Of a stretch of DNA of 27,547 nt, positions 1 through 9,435 are shown piece after piece. The notes beneath the pieces are model-generated. The model made no database searches. It saw only the letters and a program-made list of their open reading frames with translations, and was not told the origin of the DNA. The translations under genes and the position numbers were made by a program. The stretch spans positions 1 through 27,547 of IMG/VR virus record IMGVR_UViG_3300030118_001389. One strand, written 5' to 3'. The stretch comes from a virus. Position 1 is the stretch's first letter; each line of letters begins with the position of its first letter.

Positions 1-45
1 GTTATTAGAAATAGTTAAATCTTTGTTGTCAAAATTATTAGCCAT
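1..45 (-). CDS. Start of an unidentified protein, cut by the window edge
   Basis: An ATG on the minus strand at 45-43 is preceded by a strong Shine-Dalgarno sequence (AGGAG, 5 bases from the ATG), and the frame stays open to the window edge. The visible peptide is MANNFDNKDLTISNN. It lies directly downstream of the tail fibre gene with a gap of only 7 bases, so it is probably the next late gene (tail fibre partner, lysis or virion protein). Only 15 codons are visible, so no function can be assigned. Confidence 0.7.
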   Translation of the reverse strand, partial: MANNFDNKDLTISNN

Positions 46-52
46 TTATCTC

Positions 53-1618
53 CTAACTTCCTAACGCTATAGCAAACGGAATACTGTTATCCGTAGCAGC
101 TATTGTTAAAGTTTCATTTCCACCATCTGAACCCTCAGATAGTGTTACATTTGATCCAGCAACAAGTTTTCCATTTAGAAAACCAGCTGTTGTATCGTTT
201 GATGATACTTTTGTTTTTACATCAGTATCAGCTGTGATAGTCTGCCAAGCAGAACCATCATAATATTTTAGAACATTTGAGCTTGTATTAAATGCTAGAT
301 CTCCAGCATCAAGACTAGAGCTTGGATCACTAGATCCTACTCTATATCTATCTGCGAAACTATTTACTCCAGAAATATTAGAAGCAACAGTTGATATGTT
401 TGAGTTAGCTCCAGCTACTGTACTAATATTAGAATTAGCTCCAGCTACAGTATTAACATTCGATATTGATCCAGCTACTGTATTAACATTACTTATAGAT
501 CCAGCTACATTACCAATATCAGTTGCATCTCCAGCATCAGAACTAACACCAGCAACTGAAGTTACATTAGAAGCTATCCCAGCAACAGTTGTTACATTAC
601 TAGATATACCAGCAACAGTATTAATGTTTGTTTGGTTACTTGCAGAAACTGTAACTGTTTGCCATGCTGATCCTGTATATACTTTTGTAGCATTTGCAGT
701 TGTATCAAAAAATAATGCACCAGTAATTAATGCATCCCCGTCATTATCAGTTGATGGCTCAGAACTTTTTGCACCCAGGTAACGATCATCAAAAGAATCA
801 AAACTATTAGCTGCCGAAGTGGCTGAATTTGCACTAGCTGTAGCACTATTTGCACTTGCCGTAGCGGATGAAGCAGCATTTGAAGCTGAAGTACTTGCTT
901 CACTTGCTTTTGTAGTTGCAGTTGTACTTGCAGTTGTGGCTGAAGCAGCATCAACAAGTAATGTGTATTTAGATGAATTAGCATTACTTGTTAGTGGTTG
1001 AGATCCACTAGAAGTATGAGCAGTATTAACTATAAAAATATTATTTGTTGATGTGTCTTTTACAAGATCACGATCAACATAATCTGTGCTTGCTGCCCAG
1101 TTACCTTTGAATGTGCCTAACTCTTGTGTAACAGATATTTCTCCGTTGCTATCGAAAGCAAGAATTTTGTTTGCACGATCAGTAGATCCTACAGCAAATT
1201 CTGTGCTGGTCATTGTGTTAGTTCTTGACAGTTTTATAGATCTATCAATTTGTTCTTGTAAATCTTGACCAATAATTGTTAGTTTATCTAAAGCACTTTC
1301 GTGTGATTCTGCTGGAAAAGGATCATTTGCAACATAATCTGTGGCTTGTGTTTTTGCCGTATTTCTTCTTAATACAACAGTTTCTGTATTTAATGGTGCG
1401 GTAACAAAAGTTACAGCTCCACCAGAAGAAGAACCTACACCACTTATAGAATAGTTTGCCGATCCTGTACCCTCACTTTTTACAGTTTCAGTACCTGTAC
1501 TTGACCTTACAATTACTTCTATGTCCGTATTAGTAGGAATAAAAAATGTGTAATTAAAAGCCGTAGTTGACCCGTTACCACTATATGAATTTTTAGTAGT
1601 TGTTGACGAAATTGTCAT
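53..1618 (-). CDS. Tail fibre protein with T7 gp17-like N-terminus
   Basis: This 521-aa protein is the likely receptor-binding tail fibre. Its N-terminus (about residues 1-150, starting MTISSTTTKNSYSGNGSTTAF) has the look of the T7 tail-fibre attachment domain that joins fibres to the tail tube. A small-residue Ala/Ser/Thr-rich stretch follows (about 225-270, probably a trimeric shaft). Then come two copies of a module ending GSAWQT(V/I)T, separated by about eight 10-residue repeats of the type N(I/V)xTVAGxxS. The length is close to T7 gp17 (553 aa). It is the last complete gene of the virion block, as gp17 is in T7. It has its own consensus-like promoter at 1671-1699. The start has GAGGG about 10 bases upstream. 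Assignment rests on N-terminus, composition and position; the receptor-binding tip is not recognisable. Confidence 0.85.
   Translation of the reverse strand: MTISSTTTKNSYSGNGSTTAFNYTFFIPTNTDIEVIVRSSTGTETVKSEGTGSANYSISGVGSSSGGAVTFVTAPLNTETVVLRRNTAKTQATDYVANDPFPAESHESALDKLTIIGQDLQEQIDRSIKLSRTNTMTSTEFAVGSTDRANKILAFDSNGEISVTQELGTFKGNWAASTDYVDRDLVKDTSTNNIFIVNTAHTSSGSQPLTSNANSSKYTLLVDAASATTASTTATTKASEASTSASNAASSATASANSATASANSATSAANSFDSFDDRYLGAKSSEPSTDNDGDALITGALFFDTTANATKVYTGSAWQTVTVSASNQTNINTVAGISSNVTTVAGIASNVTSVAGVSSDAGDATDIGNVAGSISNVNTVAGSISNVNTVAGANSNISTVAGANSNISTVASNISGVNSFADRYRVGSSDPSSSLDAGDLAFNTSSNVLKYYDGSAWQTITADTDVKTKVSSNDTTAGFLNGKLVAGSNVTLSEGSDGGNETLTIAATDNSIPFAIALGS
364..640 (-). repeat. 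30-bp-period tandem repeats inside the tail fibre gene
   Basis: About eight degenerate copies of a 30-base unit encode the 10-residue repeat N(I/V)(N/T/S)TVAG(I/S/A)(S/N)S. The most similar copies encode SISNVNTVAG twice and ANSNISTVAG twice, between about 385 and 500. Such repeats fit an extended beta or triple-helical fibre shaft and could change copy number by recombination or replication slippage. Confidence 0.85.
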
Positions 1619-1652
1619 TCTTGTAATACCCTCAATGTGTTTGAAATTTATT

Positions 1653-1668
1653 TAGACAGATATGTCTA
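1653..1668. promoter_or_regulatory. Inverted repeat at the predicted tail-fibre transcription start
   Basis: TAGACA-gata-TGTCTA forms 6-bp arms with a 4-bp centre. It lies immediately downstream of the -10 box of the predicted tail fibre promoter, where transcription would start. It could be an operator or a small 5' mRNA hairpin; it has no T-tract and is not a terminator. No protein partner can be named. Confidence 0.45.
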
Positions 1669-1670
1669 TT

Positions 1671-1699
1671 ATATTATTAATACTTACAATAAGTGTCAA
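1671..1699 (-). promoter_or_regulatory. Sigma70-type promoter for the tail fibre gene
   Basis: Reading the minus strand, a perfect -35 TTGACA (1699-1694) is followed after 17 bp by TAATAT (1676-1671, 4 of 6 matches to TATAAT). The predicted start is near 1664, about 45 bases before the tail fibre ATG. The whole lies in a 98-bp gap, one of the few real gaps in the late operon. Confidence 0.6.
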
Positions 1700-1716
1700 A
1701 TAAGTACAATAAAATT

Positions 1717-4230
1717 TTAATCAAAAAAAGATGGTAGCCTATCTGGTTTTAACTCTCCTGGTCGCCACCAATAATCACTACCCTTTTCTCTATTATAGCT
1801 TTCTAATCTATTTATTCGATCATAATAATTATCATTTAATTGTTTATCTAAAGTATCAAATAAATATCGTTGCATAACTGCTTTTGCAAAAAAAGGTTTA
1901 GGTGTCCATGATCTAATAAATCTAGAAACTCTGCCACCATAATTTACATCTTTGCCGTAAATAACATCTATTAAAGCTCCAACAGTAATACCTAATGTAT
2001 CTGCTATTAAAGAAACGACAGGGCCACTAGATATTTCTTTTATTTTTCTTGCATCTGGATTGTTTGATAAAGCATCTCCAATAGGCCCTAATGCACCACT
2101 TCTAAAAAATGCTTCCATCCAAAATTTAGCGTCAAATGTTTTTCTTGGATCACGACCACTTATAATATCGTAAGTCAGCATAGTAGCTGCTGCTGTTAAA
2201 GTCATACCAGCTACAATTTGAGATGTATATTTTGCTTTGTTAAGTATTCCTGGTGGTGCTGTAAAAGCTCTTTGTATGTTATGTAAAATTACATTTATTG
2301 GAAAACTTTTAAACATATAAAATGATAGACCAAGTTCTGCACCAATATTACCTCTTGGAAGTTGAGATGTACGAGCTTGTTGTTTTAGTGAATTTACAAC
2401 AACCATATGATCTTGTTCTGTCAAAACTAAATCTTGTAATTTAGTTGCAACACTTACAGCTTGATCTTCTGGTATATCAGTTCTTGAAGCAATTGCTCCT
2501 GGATCAATAAAAAATAAATTTTTAGATGGTTTGTATGTTTCAGTTGTTCTAATAATATTCCACTCAGCTTCAGTAATTCCATATTGTCTTAATAAAGTAA
2601 TAGTTTTTCCAAACCTGTTAAATTTACCTTTTGATAATTTTTCTAAATCAGCAAGTGAATATTGTATGTATTTACCAAGACCAGCGCCAGATAAAATAAA
2701 TTTACCGCCAGCATTTCTTGCTTGTTGTGTAAATCTTGAAATTCCACCTAATCGTAAAAATGTTGTTGCATAAACTTTTGCAAGTCCGCCACTATCAACA
2801 TCATCAACAAAACGACCCATAGCCATATTATTTTGTACTAAATCATCTAAAATTAAACCAAGGTATGCTGCTTCTTTTCTACCAGCTTTACCTCTAAATT
2901 GTTCTCCTAGTGATTTTACTACAGCTGTCCAGGGCGACCAACCACGCAAAGACGCATTTTGAAAAGTTGTGGCTAAATCTCCAAACAAAACTGTAATACC
3001 AGATCCACCAAGAAGTGTGCCTGTAAGCACATTTCTAAAACCACTAAATACTTTAGCTGTTAGTGCATCACTTTTAAGATGACCTCTACCAACAAATAAA
3101 TCGTATTCGTCTTGTGCTTTTTTTATAAAAGTTTTACTTCGATCAATTTCATTTTGTCTACCAACAACACCAGCTACTTTTTTTCTTTTTGTTAATCTTG
3201 TTTTATCAGCAGTTTCTAAAACAAATTGTTGTAAAGTATTTCTTACAACATTTGGTTTTGGTCCAAATATTTGTGTTTCTGCAATAGCTCTACTCATAGT
3301 ATCTAATTGCTCATACAACATCATAATCGGATCAGAACCAAAACGATCATTGTAAGTAATAAAACTATCAGCATCTTTAAAAACTAAAAAACGACTTTCT
3401 TGAAATTGTTTTAGTCCTGTTTTTTTACCTTTACCTGTACCATCTGTAAGTATATTTCTTAAAGATGCAGCAAGAGCTTTATCGAACTCTGTTTCAGAAA
3501 CTAGATCAAAAGTAAGTCCTGTTTTATCATCAACCATTTTTGATTTATCAAGAAGTGGTTTTATAAAAGATACCCATTCGTCATTTGATATTTTACTTTT
3601 AATTATAGATCTTACATTATGTGATTGAGGAAATTTCCAATTTGGGTTTTTATTAACAAGAACACCATTTTTTGCCAACATAACTCTAGCTTTTTCAAAA
3701 ACTTCTACGAGTGATTTTGCAATAATTTCAGAACCCTTATTACCAGTTGATCCAGGCACAAACATTTCTTGAACTAATGTTCTTGGACTTGCTCTTTTAT
3801 ATCTTCTAATTAATGGCATAGCGTATGCTTCCATAAGATCTGATAAATCTTTTGTGAGCATACCAAAAACAACTTTTTGTCTTATCTCTAAATTATTTAA
3901 TATTCTTTTACCCTCTGCTTTACCATGCAAAGCTCTATACCCTTGTGCAACATCTATTTCGCCATTACTGTTTAAATATTCTTCTATTTGTGTTTTTAGT
4001 TGTTGGTATTTTTTTGCTGCAATCGTATCTTCTATAGCTCTTTGTTTTACTTTCTTTTTTAATATTTTGTATGTAGCATTACTTGCAGCTTGTGTTGCTT
4101 CTAATTCAGATAATGTTTTAGAAAACATTTCTAATTGATCGTCAAATGATTTTAGTAATTCTTCTTCTTGTTTAGAATTTACAATACCAGCTTTTGCTGC
4201 TTTAACTATACATTCACGAAAACTAGGCAT
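1717..4230 (-). CDS. Large internal virion protein, gp16-like (C-terminal part or partner)
   Basis: This 837-aa protein is probably an internal virion or DNA-ejection protein working with the products of the next two genes. It is Lys/Arg-rich with a coiled-coil-prone N-terminus (about residues 20-90) and Gly/Ala-rich hydrophobic stretches (about 385-420 and 655-680), typical of proteins that line an ejection channel. The C-terminus ends WWRPGELKPDRLPSFFD, a tryptophan- and proline-rich tail I associate with large podophage internal proteins. It lies between a gp15/gp16-like gene and the tail fibre, the position of gp16 in T7. Its start overlaps the preceding stop (TAATG), so translation is coupled. 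No catalytic motif is visible. Function is from position and composition. Confidence 0.6.
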   Translation of the reverse strand: MPSFRECIVKAAKAGIVNSKQEEELLKSFDDQLEMFSKTLSELEATQAASNATYKILKKKVKQRAIEDTIAAKKYQQLKTQIEEYLNSNGEIDVAQGYRALHGKAEGKRILNNLEIRQKVVFGMLTKDLSDLMEAYAMPLIRRYKRASPRTLVQEMFVPGSTGNKGSEIIAKSLVEVFEKARVMLAKNGVLVNKNPNWKFPQSHNVRSIIKSKISNDEWVSFIKPLLDKSKMVDDKTGLTFDLVSETEFDKALAASLRNILTDGTGKGKKTGLKQFQESRFLVFKDADSFITYNDRFGSDPIMMLYEQLDTMSRAIAETQIFGPKPNVVRNTLQQFVLETADKTRLTKRKKVAGVVGRQNEIDRSKTFIKKAQDEYDLFVGRGHLKSDALTAKVFSGFRNVLTGTLLGGSGITVLFGDLATTFQNASLRGWSPWTAVVKSLGEQFRGKAGRKEAAYLGLILDDLVQNNMAMGRFVDDVDSGGLAKVYATTFLRLGGISRFTQQARNAGGKFILSGAGLGKYIQYSLADLEKLSKGKFNRFGKTITLLRQYGITEAEWNIIRTTETYKPSKNLFFIDPGAIASRTDIPEDQAVSVATKLQDLVLTEQDHMVVVNSLKQQARTSQLPRGNIGAELGLSFYMFKSFPINVILHNIQRAFTAPPGILNKAKYTSQIVAGMTLTAAATMLTYDIISGRDPRKTFDAKFWMEAFFRSGALGPIGDALSNNPDARKIKEISSGPVVSLIADTLGITVGALIDVIYGKDVNYGGRVSRFIRSWTPKPFFAKAVMQRYLFDTLDKQLNDNYYDRINRLESYNREKGSDYWWRPGELKPDRLPSFFD

Positions 4231-6305
4231 TACAGATCTAATCCCTCACATTTAGTTAATTCATCTAACATTCTTTTTTCTTGTTCTAATTCTTTTCTAA
4301 TTTGCTTTATTGTTTTTGTTTCAGTAATTTCTCCAGCTTCATCTATTTGTGATACAATTTTTGTATTTTCTGGTATTTTATTTTCTTCCACAAAATCAAC
4401 ATAATCATTGAAAGCATCATCAGAAAATTCATCAATATAATCTTCATCTTTAAATTTTACCAGATCGCTTTCATCTACACTACTATTAAGTTTGATTAAT
4501 GCTTCATCTACCTGTGCATCACTCATACCCATAGGATCATAACCAGCATCTTCTAACTCTCTAATAGTTTGTTCTATTGATGTAATATTATCGTTATATT
4601 CCTGTAGTTTTGCAGCATCATCTGATCTTAATGAATTTTCTTCAATCAATTCTAAAACACTATTTATATCTAAATCATCAACTTCATTTGATCTAGCTGG
4701 TGGCAACCAGCCATCCTCTCTAGCTCTTGTTAAAAGTTCATCTAAAGAAAAGCCATCTTTTTTTGTGTAACGAAAATAACCTTTATCTAGTATAGCTTTT
4801 ACATCTTCAATGTTTGCATCATCTGGTCTAATTTTGTTTTGTAAAAGCCATTGTCTGAATGTTTGAAATTTTGGTTCTTTTGGTGTTTGCAAACTTGGTG
4901 GCAGTTCTGGATCTGGAAATTTTTCTTTCAGTTCGTTTTTTAAAAATTTAATATCTTTTCTAGCTTTCGCTATATTCTTTTTTATTTTTGTTTTTTGTGG
5001 TTTATATTCTGGTGTATCTGGTAAATCATCTAACATTTCTTCAAAAAATGCTAATTTACTTTCAGCTACTGCAATTTTATTTTCAAGATCTGGTTGTTTT
5101 AATTCTACTTTAGGATCATCAATAATATCAATAGGTTTATCAGTAGCTGCTTGATCCATAGCTGTTTTAACATTTGCATCATATTGTCTTTGACCCTCAA
5201 CAGTATTTGTATATGGATTTTGTTCTTGCTCTATAATCGATTGATTTATTTCATATTGTGCATTTTTAATTTTTGGATTTGTTCTAATATTATTTGGTAG
5301 TTCTTCTATTAATTCAACAAGATCCCCTGGTCGTAATTTATTTATTATTTGATCTAATGGTACATCTAAGTTTGTTTCATCAATTAATTTACTTAATTTT
5401 TTTCCTATAAATTTTTTTGGAAATAATTTTTGATTTATCAAATCATTTGCGGACATAAAACCTTGTGCTGTACTTTTAACAATAGGTTTTGCTCCAGCAC
5501 CAATACCACGCACACCAAGATAAGATACTGGCCCTAAAACTGCACCACCAACAGTTGCTGCAAAAATATTAGTTAGTGCTTGTTTAGTTCCATAAGAAAG
5601 ACCAAGTTCTTTTCTTTGTAGTTGTATTTGTGGTTCTATAAGTGATGCTCTTCCAAATTCTAACATACCCTCAAACAATCCAGTTTTTAAAGTAGCTCCA
5701 GCTATGCTTTTTGGCATAGAGTAAGCAAAAGATAATGGTAGTGTTTGTAATGTTATAGGATCTGTCATGTATTGACGAAAACCAGCACCAAAAGTAGCAC
5801 CATATTTTTGCATAAAACCACGACTTGCTTTTTGCATTTCGCCTATAAGAAATTCATTTGATTGAGCTTTTTTTGCTCTATCTTCTTGAAATTGTTTATA
5901 TGTTTTAAATTCTACATCTGGATTTGCTTGTTGTAATTTTAAAACTTCATTATCCCACCAATCTGTGTGATCTCTATAATTACCTACAGTTGTTCTGCCA
6001 GCACCTTTTTTTGATTGACTTTGATATAAATAGTAAAAAAAATCTTGTCCATCTGCAAGTTGTGGTATTTGATCTATTAATGGATTAGGTAAATCCACAC
6101 CAAATTTTTCTTTTATTTCTTCATTAGCTTTATCGTAATCATCTAAAGCATTATAATATTTTGCAGACGAATATAAAAATTCGCTATTATGCTCTACAAG
6201 TTTTCCGTATAACTCATACGCTGTAGTATTCGTTAAAGATGGTCTTGCAAAATTACTTTCTATTCTTTTTGTTTCCAACGCATTGGAACTATCATAAAAT
6301 TTCAT
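4230..6305 (-). CDS. Internal virion protein, possible N-terminal half of a gp16 equivalent
   Basis: This 691-aa protein has a globular N-terminal part (about 1-230), a Gly/Ala-rich hydrophobic segment (about 235-275) and a long highly charged, probably coiled-coil C-terminal half (about 385-691). It overlaps its upstream neighbour by ATGA and its downstream neighbour by TAATG, so the three large genes are translationally coupled. Together with the 837-aa neighbour the length (about 1528 aa) exceeds that of T7 gp16 (1318 aa), so the gp16 role may be divided between two polypeptides. I do not see the lytic-transglycosylase motif found at the N-terminus of T7 gp16. A role in the ejected core is inferred from position only. 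Confidence 0.55.
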   Translation of the reverse strand: MKFYDSSNALETKRIESNFARPSLTNTTAYELYGKLVEHNSEFLYSSAKYYNALDDYDKANEEIKEKFGVDLPNPLIDQIPQLADGQDFFYYLYQSQSKKGAGRTTVGNYRDHTDWWDNEVLKLQQANPDVEFKTYKQFQEDRAKKAQSNEFLIGEMQKASRGFMQKYGATFGAGFRQYMTDPITLQTLPLSFAYSMPKSIAGATLKTGLFEGMLEFGRASLIEPQIQLQRKELGLSYGTKQALTNIFAATVGGAVLGPVSYLGVRGIGAGAKPIVKSTAQGFMSANDLINQKLFPKKFIGKKLSKLIDETNLDVPLDQIINKLRPGDLVELIEELPNNIRTNPKIKNAQYEINQSIIEQEQNPYTNTVEGQRQYDANVKTAMDQAATDKPIDIIDDPKVELKQPDLENKIAVAESKLAFFEEMLDDLPDTPEYKPQKTKIKKNIAKARKDIKFLKNELKEKFPDPELPPSLQTPKEPKFQTFRQWLLQNKIRPDDANIEDVKAILDKGYFRYTKKDGFSLDELLTRAREDGWLPPARSNEVDDLDINSVLELIEENSLRSDDAAKLQEYNDNITSIEQTIRELEDAGYDPMGMSDAQVDEALIKLNSSVDESDLVKFKDEDYIDEFSDDAFNDYVDFVEENKIPENTKIVSQIDEAGEITETKTIKQIRKELEQEKRMLDELTKCEGLDL

Positions 6306-8773
6306 TGTATAAATTGAACTACGCTTTCCAAATCAAATATGAATGGTTTGTTAGAATTAGGGTACATTAAATATTCTGGCTCTTTTCCATTTTCAACAGG
6401 ATCAAAAAGAGATAGCATATATAATCCTGGGCCTACTTGATCCCAAAAGTATGCTGGATATCTACTTGACATAGCAAAAGATCCAAAAAAACTATCTTCA
6501 TCTTTTGGTTCTGTGCCACCAAAAACTTCAACAGCTGTCAAACCTGTTTCTTGTCTTTGATCTACTTCTACAAAAGGTGTTGCAGTTGGAAGTCCAAAAA
6601 CTATTTCTTCTCCAGGATAAAACTGAGCAGCACCATTTTTACCAGCTTCTATAAGTATGTCATCTCCATTAGGACTATTTGCAATTTTATCTAAAATAAT
6701 ATTTTCGAATGATGCATCATCTAAATCTTTACTATTAAAATTAACTGGTAATATTATTGTTTTACCATTCCATTTGACTGTACCACCACTTACTCTTTCG
6801 CCATCAGCATATGTTGCACCTACAGATTGTTGAATTATTTGCGATATTCTATCTTCGTTATCACGAACTATATTACTTGCATCTTTATTCATGCCATACC
6901 AACCCTCATCTAATCCTATAGATGCAACAGCAAAATTTATGGCAGCTATTTTTGCTTTAAATGTTTGTGGATTGTCATTAAGACTATCTCCTAATTCTTC
7001 AAAAACTATTCTTCTAAAATCTTTGTTTGTTTCAAATCCAGGAATTATTTGTTCATTATCTAACATATAACCTTTTGCTAAATGCACAGCAAAATTTTCA
7101 TTTCCTAATTGCATTTGACCGCCTATTTCAGCTAACAAAGGTGCTTCTTTTGATAGTTGTCTAAATACATCTAAAGAATGTTCATCATAACTATTAACAA
7201 TAAGATCAGCTATTTGTATAATATCATTAGCTCCATCTGCATTTGTAAGTGCATCACTCAAAACTGCAACAGTTTCTTTAGTTAAAAATTGTGGATGTGC
7301 TAAATTATAATGTTCTTGTACTTTTAATCCTTGTTTTATATTAGCATCTACTTGTGCAAAAAATTCATTTTTTTGTGTTTCATCAGATAAATCAGCACCA
7401 AAATTTACTCTTTCAATATTATCAATAAATCCATACTTACTTGCAACAGATAATGCATCATCTTTAATATTATTTGTCATATCATTATTAATGCTTTTAA
7501 ATATATTTAAACGCAATCTATCAAAATCAGATAAACTTTCTTTGTTTTCAATTCTGTTATTATATTCTTCTTCTAATGTTGATATTATTTGTCTACCTTG
7601 TGTGTGATTGTATGTTTTAAATTCATCAACAATATCAACTAAACTAATTAATGCTTCTATATTGCTTACTAGTTGTGGATCATACAATTCATCTGTGCCA
7701 GGCATTTTTAAATTTTTTGCAGTTTCAAGTGCAGCATTTAATTCTGGTAAGTTAGCTCTTGTTATATCTGTAAGTAAAGTTTTGTTATCTTTGTATATAG
7801 CTTCAAGATTTGATGCTATTGCTTTTGTGTCTGCTATTTCTCCATTAAGGGCAACTGTAACCTTATTGTTTGCAATTTTTTCAAAATTTACAATTTGATC
7901 TGTTGTAATTAAACTATTTACTACATCTGGTTGATTTTCTAACAATGTTAAAAAACCTTGTGGATCTTCATCAACCATTTTTTCATACAAAGAAAGTCCG
8001 TACAATTCTCTTAATCTTGCATATTCGCTATCTTTGTCTAAAAATAACTGACTGTCATGTGCTGTTGCAACAATTCCATCTGCACTAAATAAATTTTCTA
8101 ATCCGATTTTTTGTTCGTGCATATTACCATACACAGCTTTAAAAATATTTTGATCTACCTCTGAATTGTAATCGGATATACCAATATCAATAATATTTTT
8201 TCTAATTTGACCTTTTAATTTATACTTGTCATTTTCTAATATTTTAACAAATTCATTATCAAATAATATTTGTGTGGCATTATCACTAAAAGTATAACTA
8301 TTTTTTTTATCGTTTAATAATTCTATAAAATTATTTTGATCTTCTAAATCACTAGAGGTAGCTAAATTTGCAAGTGTATTACTGCTAAATTCTTGTAGAT
8401 CGTTTGCAGCTGTCAAAACTTCATTTTTTTGTTTTATACGAAGTGCAGCTATATCAAATTTATTTTTGTTATCTTGTTCTATTTCATAAACAGTAGTTTT
8501 ATAATTTTCATCTGCTTTAAATTCTTGTAACTCTAATGCTTTTTCTTGTTTGTAATTAGCTATATCAAATTGTGTTTGTGTTTTTGCTTTTTGTAATTCA
8601 AATTGATTTTTTGCTTTTGCATCTTGTACTGCAACTTTTGTTAAAGTATTTCCTAGTTGTTCTACTGATTGACCTACAAGCTGTGATGCTTTTGCAATAC
8701 TTGGTGCTTTTATGACACGATTACTAATTTTTGCTGAAGTTGTTTTGTTTTCAAATGTTGGAATTTTTACCAT
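6302..8773 (-). CDS. Internal virion protein, gp15-like
   Basis: This 823-aa protein lies in the T7 gp15 position between a gp14-like gene and the gp16-like pair; T7 gp15 is 747 aa. The N-terminal 120 residues are rich in Gln, Lys, Ala and Glu and look like a long coiled coil. The rest is a mostly alpha-helical soluble sequence without Cys-based or catalytic motifs. There is no signal peptide or transmembrane segment. It follows its upstream neighbour by 2 bases and overlaps the next by 4. Expected role: part of the core stacked on the portal and ejected into the periplasm at infection. Sequence alone would not identify it; order and size do. Confidence 0.6.
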   Translation of the reverse strand: MVKIPTFENKTTSAKISNRVIKAPSIAKASQLVGQSVEQLGNTLTKVAVQDAKAKNQFELQKAKTQTQFDIANYKQEKALELQEFKADENYKTTVYEIEQDNKNKFDIAALRIKQKNEVLTAANDLQEFSSNTLANLATSSDLEDQNNFIELLNDKKNSYTFSDNATQILFDNEFVKILENDKYKLKGQIRKNIIDIGISDYNSEVDQNIFKAVYGNMHEQKIGLENLFSADGIVATAHDSQLFLDKDSEYARLRELYGLSLYEKMVDEDPQGFLTLLENQPDVVNSLITTDQIVNFEKIANNKVTVALNGEIADTKAIASNLEAIYKDNKTLLTDITRANLPELNAALETAKNLKMPGTDELYDPQLVSNIEALISLVDIVDEFKTYNHTQGRQIISTLEEEYNNRIENKESLSDFDRLRLNIFKSINNDMTNNIKDDALSVASKYGFIDNIERVNFGADLSDETQKNEFFAQVDANIKQGLKVQEHYNLAHPQFLTKETVAVLSDALTNADGANDIIQIADLIVNSYDEHSLDVFRQLSKEAPLLAEIGGQMQLGNENFAVHLAKGYMLDNEQIIPGFETNKDFRRIVFEELGDSLNDNPQTFKAKIAAINFAVASIGLDEGWYGMNKDASNIVRDNEDRISQIIQQSVGATYADGERVSGGTVKWNGKTIILPVNFNSKDLDDASFENIILDKIANSPNGDDILIEAGKNGAAQFYPGEEIVFGLPTATPFVEVDQRQETGLTAVEVFGGTEPKDEDSFFGSFAMSSRYPAYFWDQVGPGLYMLSLFDPVENGKEPEYLMYPNSNKPFIFDLESVVQFIQ

Positions 8774-8775
8774 AA

Positions 8776-9435
8776 TTAATAATTTCCTGGATATTTATTT
8801 GCATAAGCAAGGTTGTTTTCATTTTGTAGATTTATTATTTGTTTATTCATATTATTAATTTTGTTAATAATATTCATTTGACCACTATTATAATTATCAG
8901 TTAATATTTTAGAATTTCTTCTTGTTGTTTCTAATATTTCCGCTTGATTTGCAGCTTGTTGTTGTAAGATATTATTAGTTGCATATGCACCCACCATTGT
9001 TCCAGTTGCTTTAATAAAAGACGCTGCTCTTTGTTGCCTTGCTTGATACAAAGCCATTTCTCCACGCAATTTTTCATTTGTAGCTTGCATTAAGAAATCA
9101 TAACTTGTCATATTTGCATCATATTCTATGTTAAGTTTTTGCAATTCAAATTCAGATAAATTATTATCTAAAATTTCTAAAGGTGTACCTTGATCTAATC
9201 TTACACCAGCGGCAACCAAAGAAACATCAGTAGCAGCTTGTGCTTTTTCGTATTGTTTTTCTGCTATTTTTAAATTGTTTTGTCCTATTTGTAGTGCTGT
9301 TTCAGATTTACCCTCTAAAATTTGTGCATTTTTATTTGCAACATTTTGTGTAAATTTACCAGCTGCCATAGCTGACTGACCAGCAAGTAATGTACCGCCA
9401 GCACTAATACCAGCTGCTATTAAAGTTGGAGCCAT
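8776..9435 (-). CDS. Internal virion protein, gp14-like
   Basis: This 219-aa protein starts with a hydrophobic Gly/Ala stretch (residues 4-27) followed by a long Gln/Ala/Lys helical region. That layout is typical of gp14-type internal proteins, where the N-terminal helix is thought to insert into the outer membrane during ejection. The central stretch VRLDQGTPLEILDNN resembles the conserved block of these proteins, in which a tip after the first helix is followed by a long helix. T7 gp14 is 196 aa. It sits between gp13- and gp15-like genes, as in T7. Start ATG directly follows the previous gene's stop. Confidence 0.75.
   Translation of the reverse strand: MAPTLIAAGISAGGTLLAGQSAMAAGKFTQNVANKNAQILEGKSETALQIGQNNLKIAEKQYEKAQAATDVSLVAAGVRLDQGTPLEILDNNLSEFELQKLNIEYDANMTSYDFLMQATNEKLRGEMALYQARQQRAASFIKATGTMVGAYATNNILQQQAANQAEILETTRRNSKILTDNYNSGQMNIINKINNMNKQIINLQNENNLAYANKYPGNY

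Noticed and set aside
396-1001. Plus-strand and alternative-frame open frames opposite the tail fibre gene
   Set aside because: They are Ala/Thr/Leu-rich mirror images of the repetitive fibre gene with no ribosome binding site; the repeat structure keeps the frames open.
1653-1668. Terminator after the gp16-like gene
   Set aside because: The hairpin has no following T-tract on either strand and lies directly behind a good promoter, so it fits an operator or leader hairpin better.
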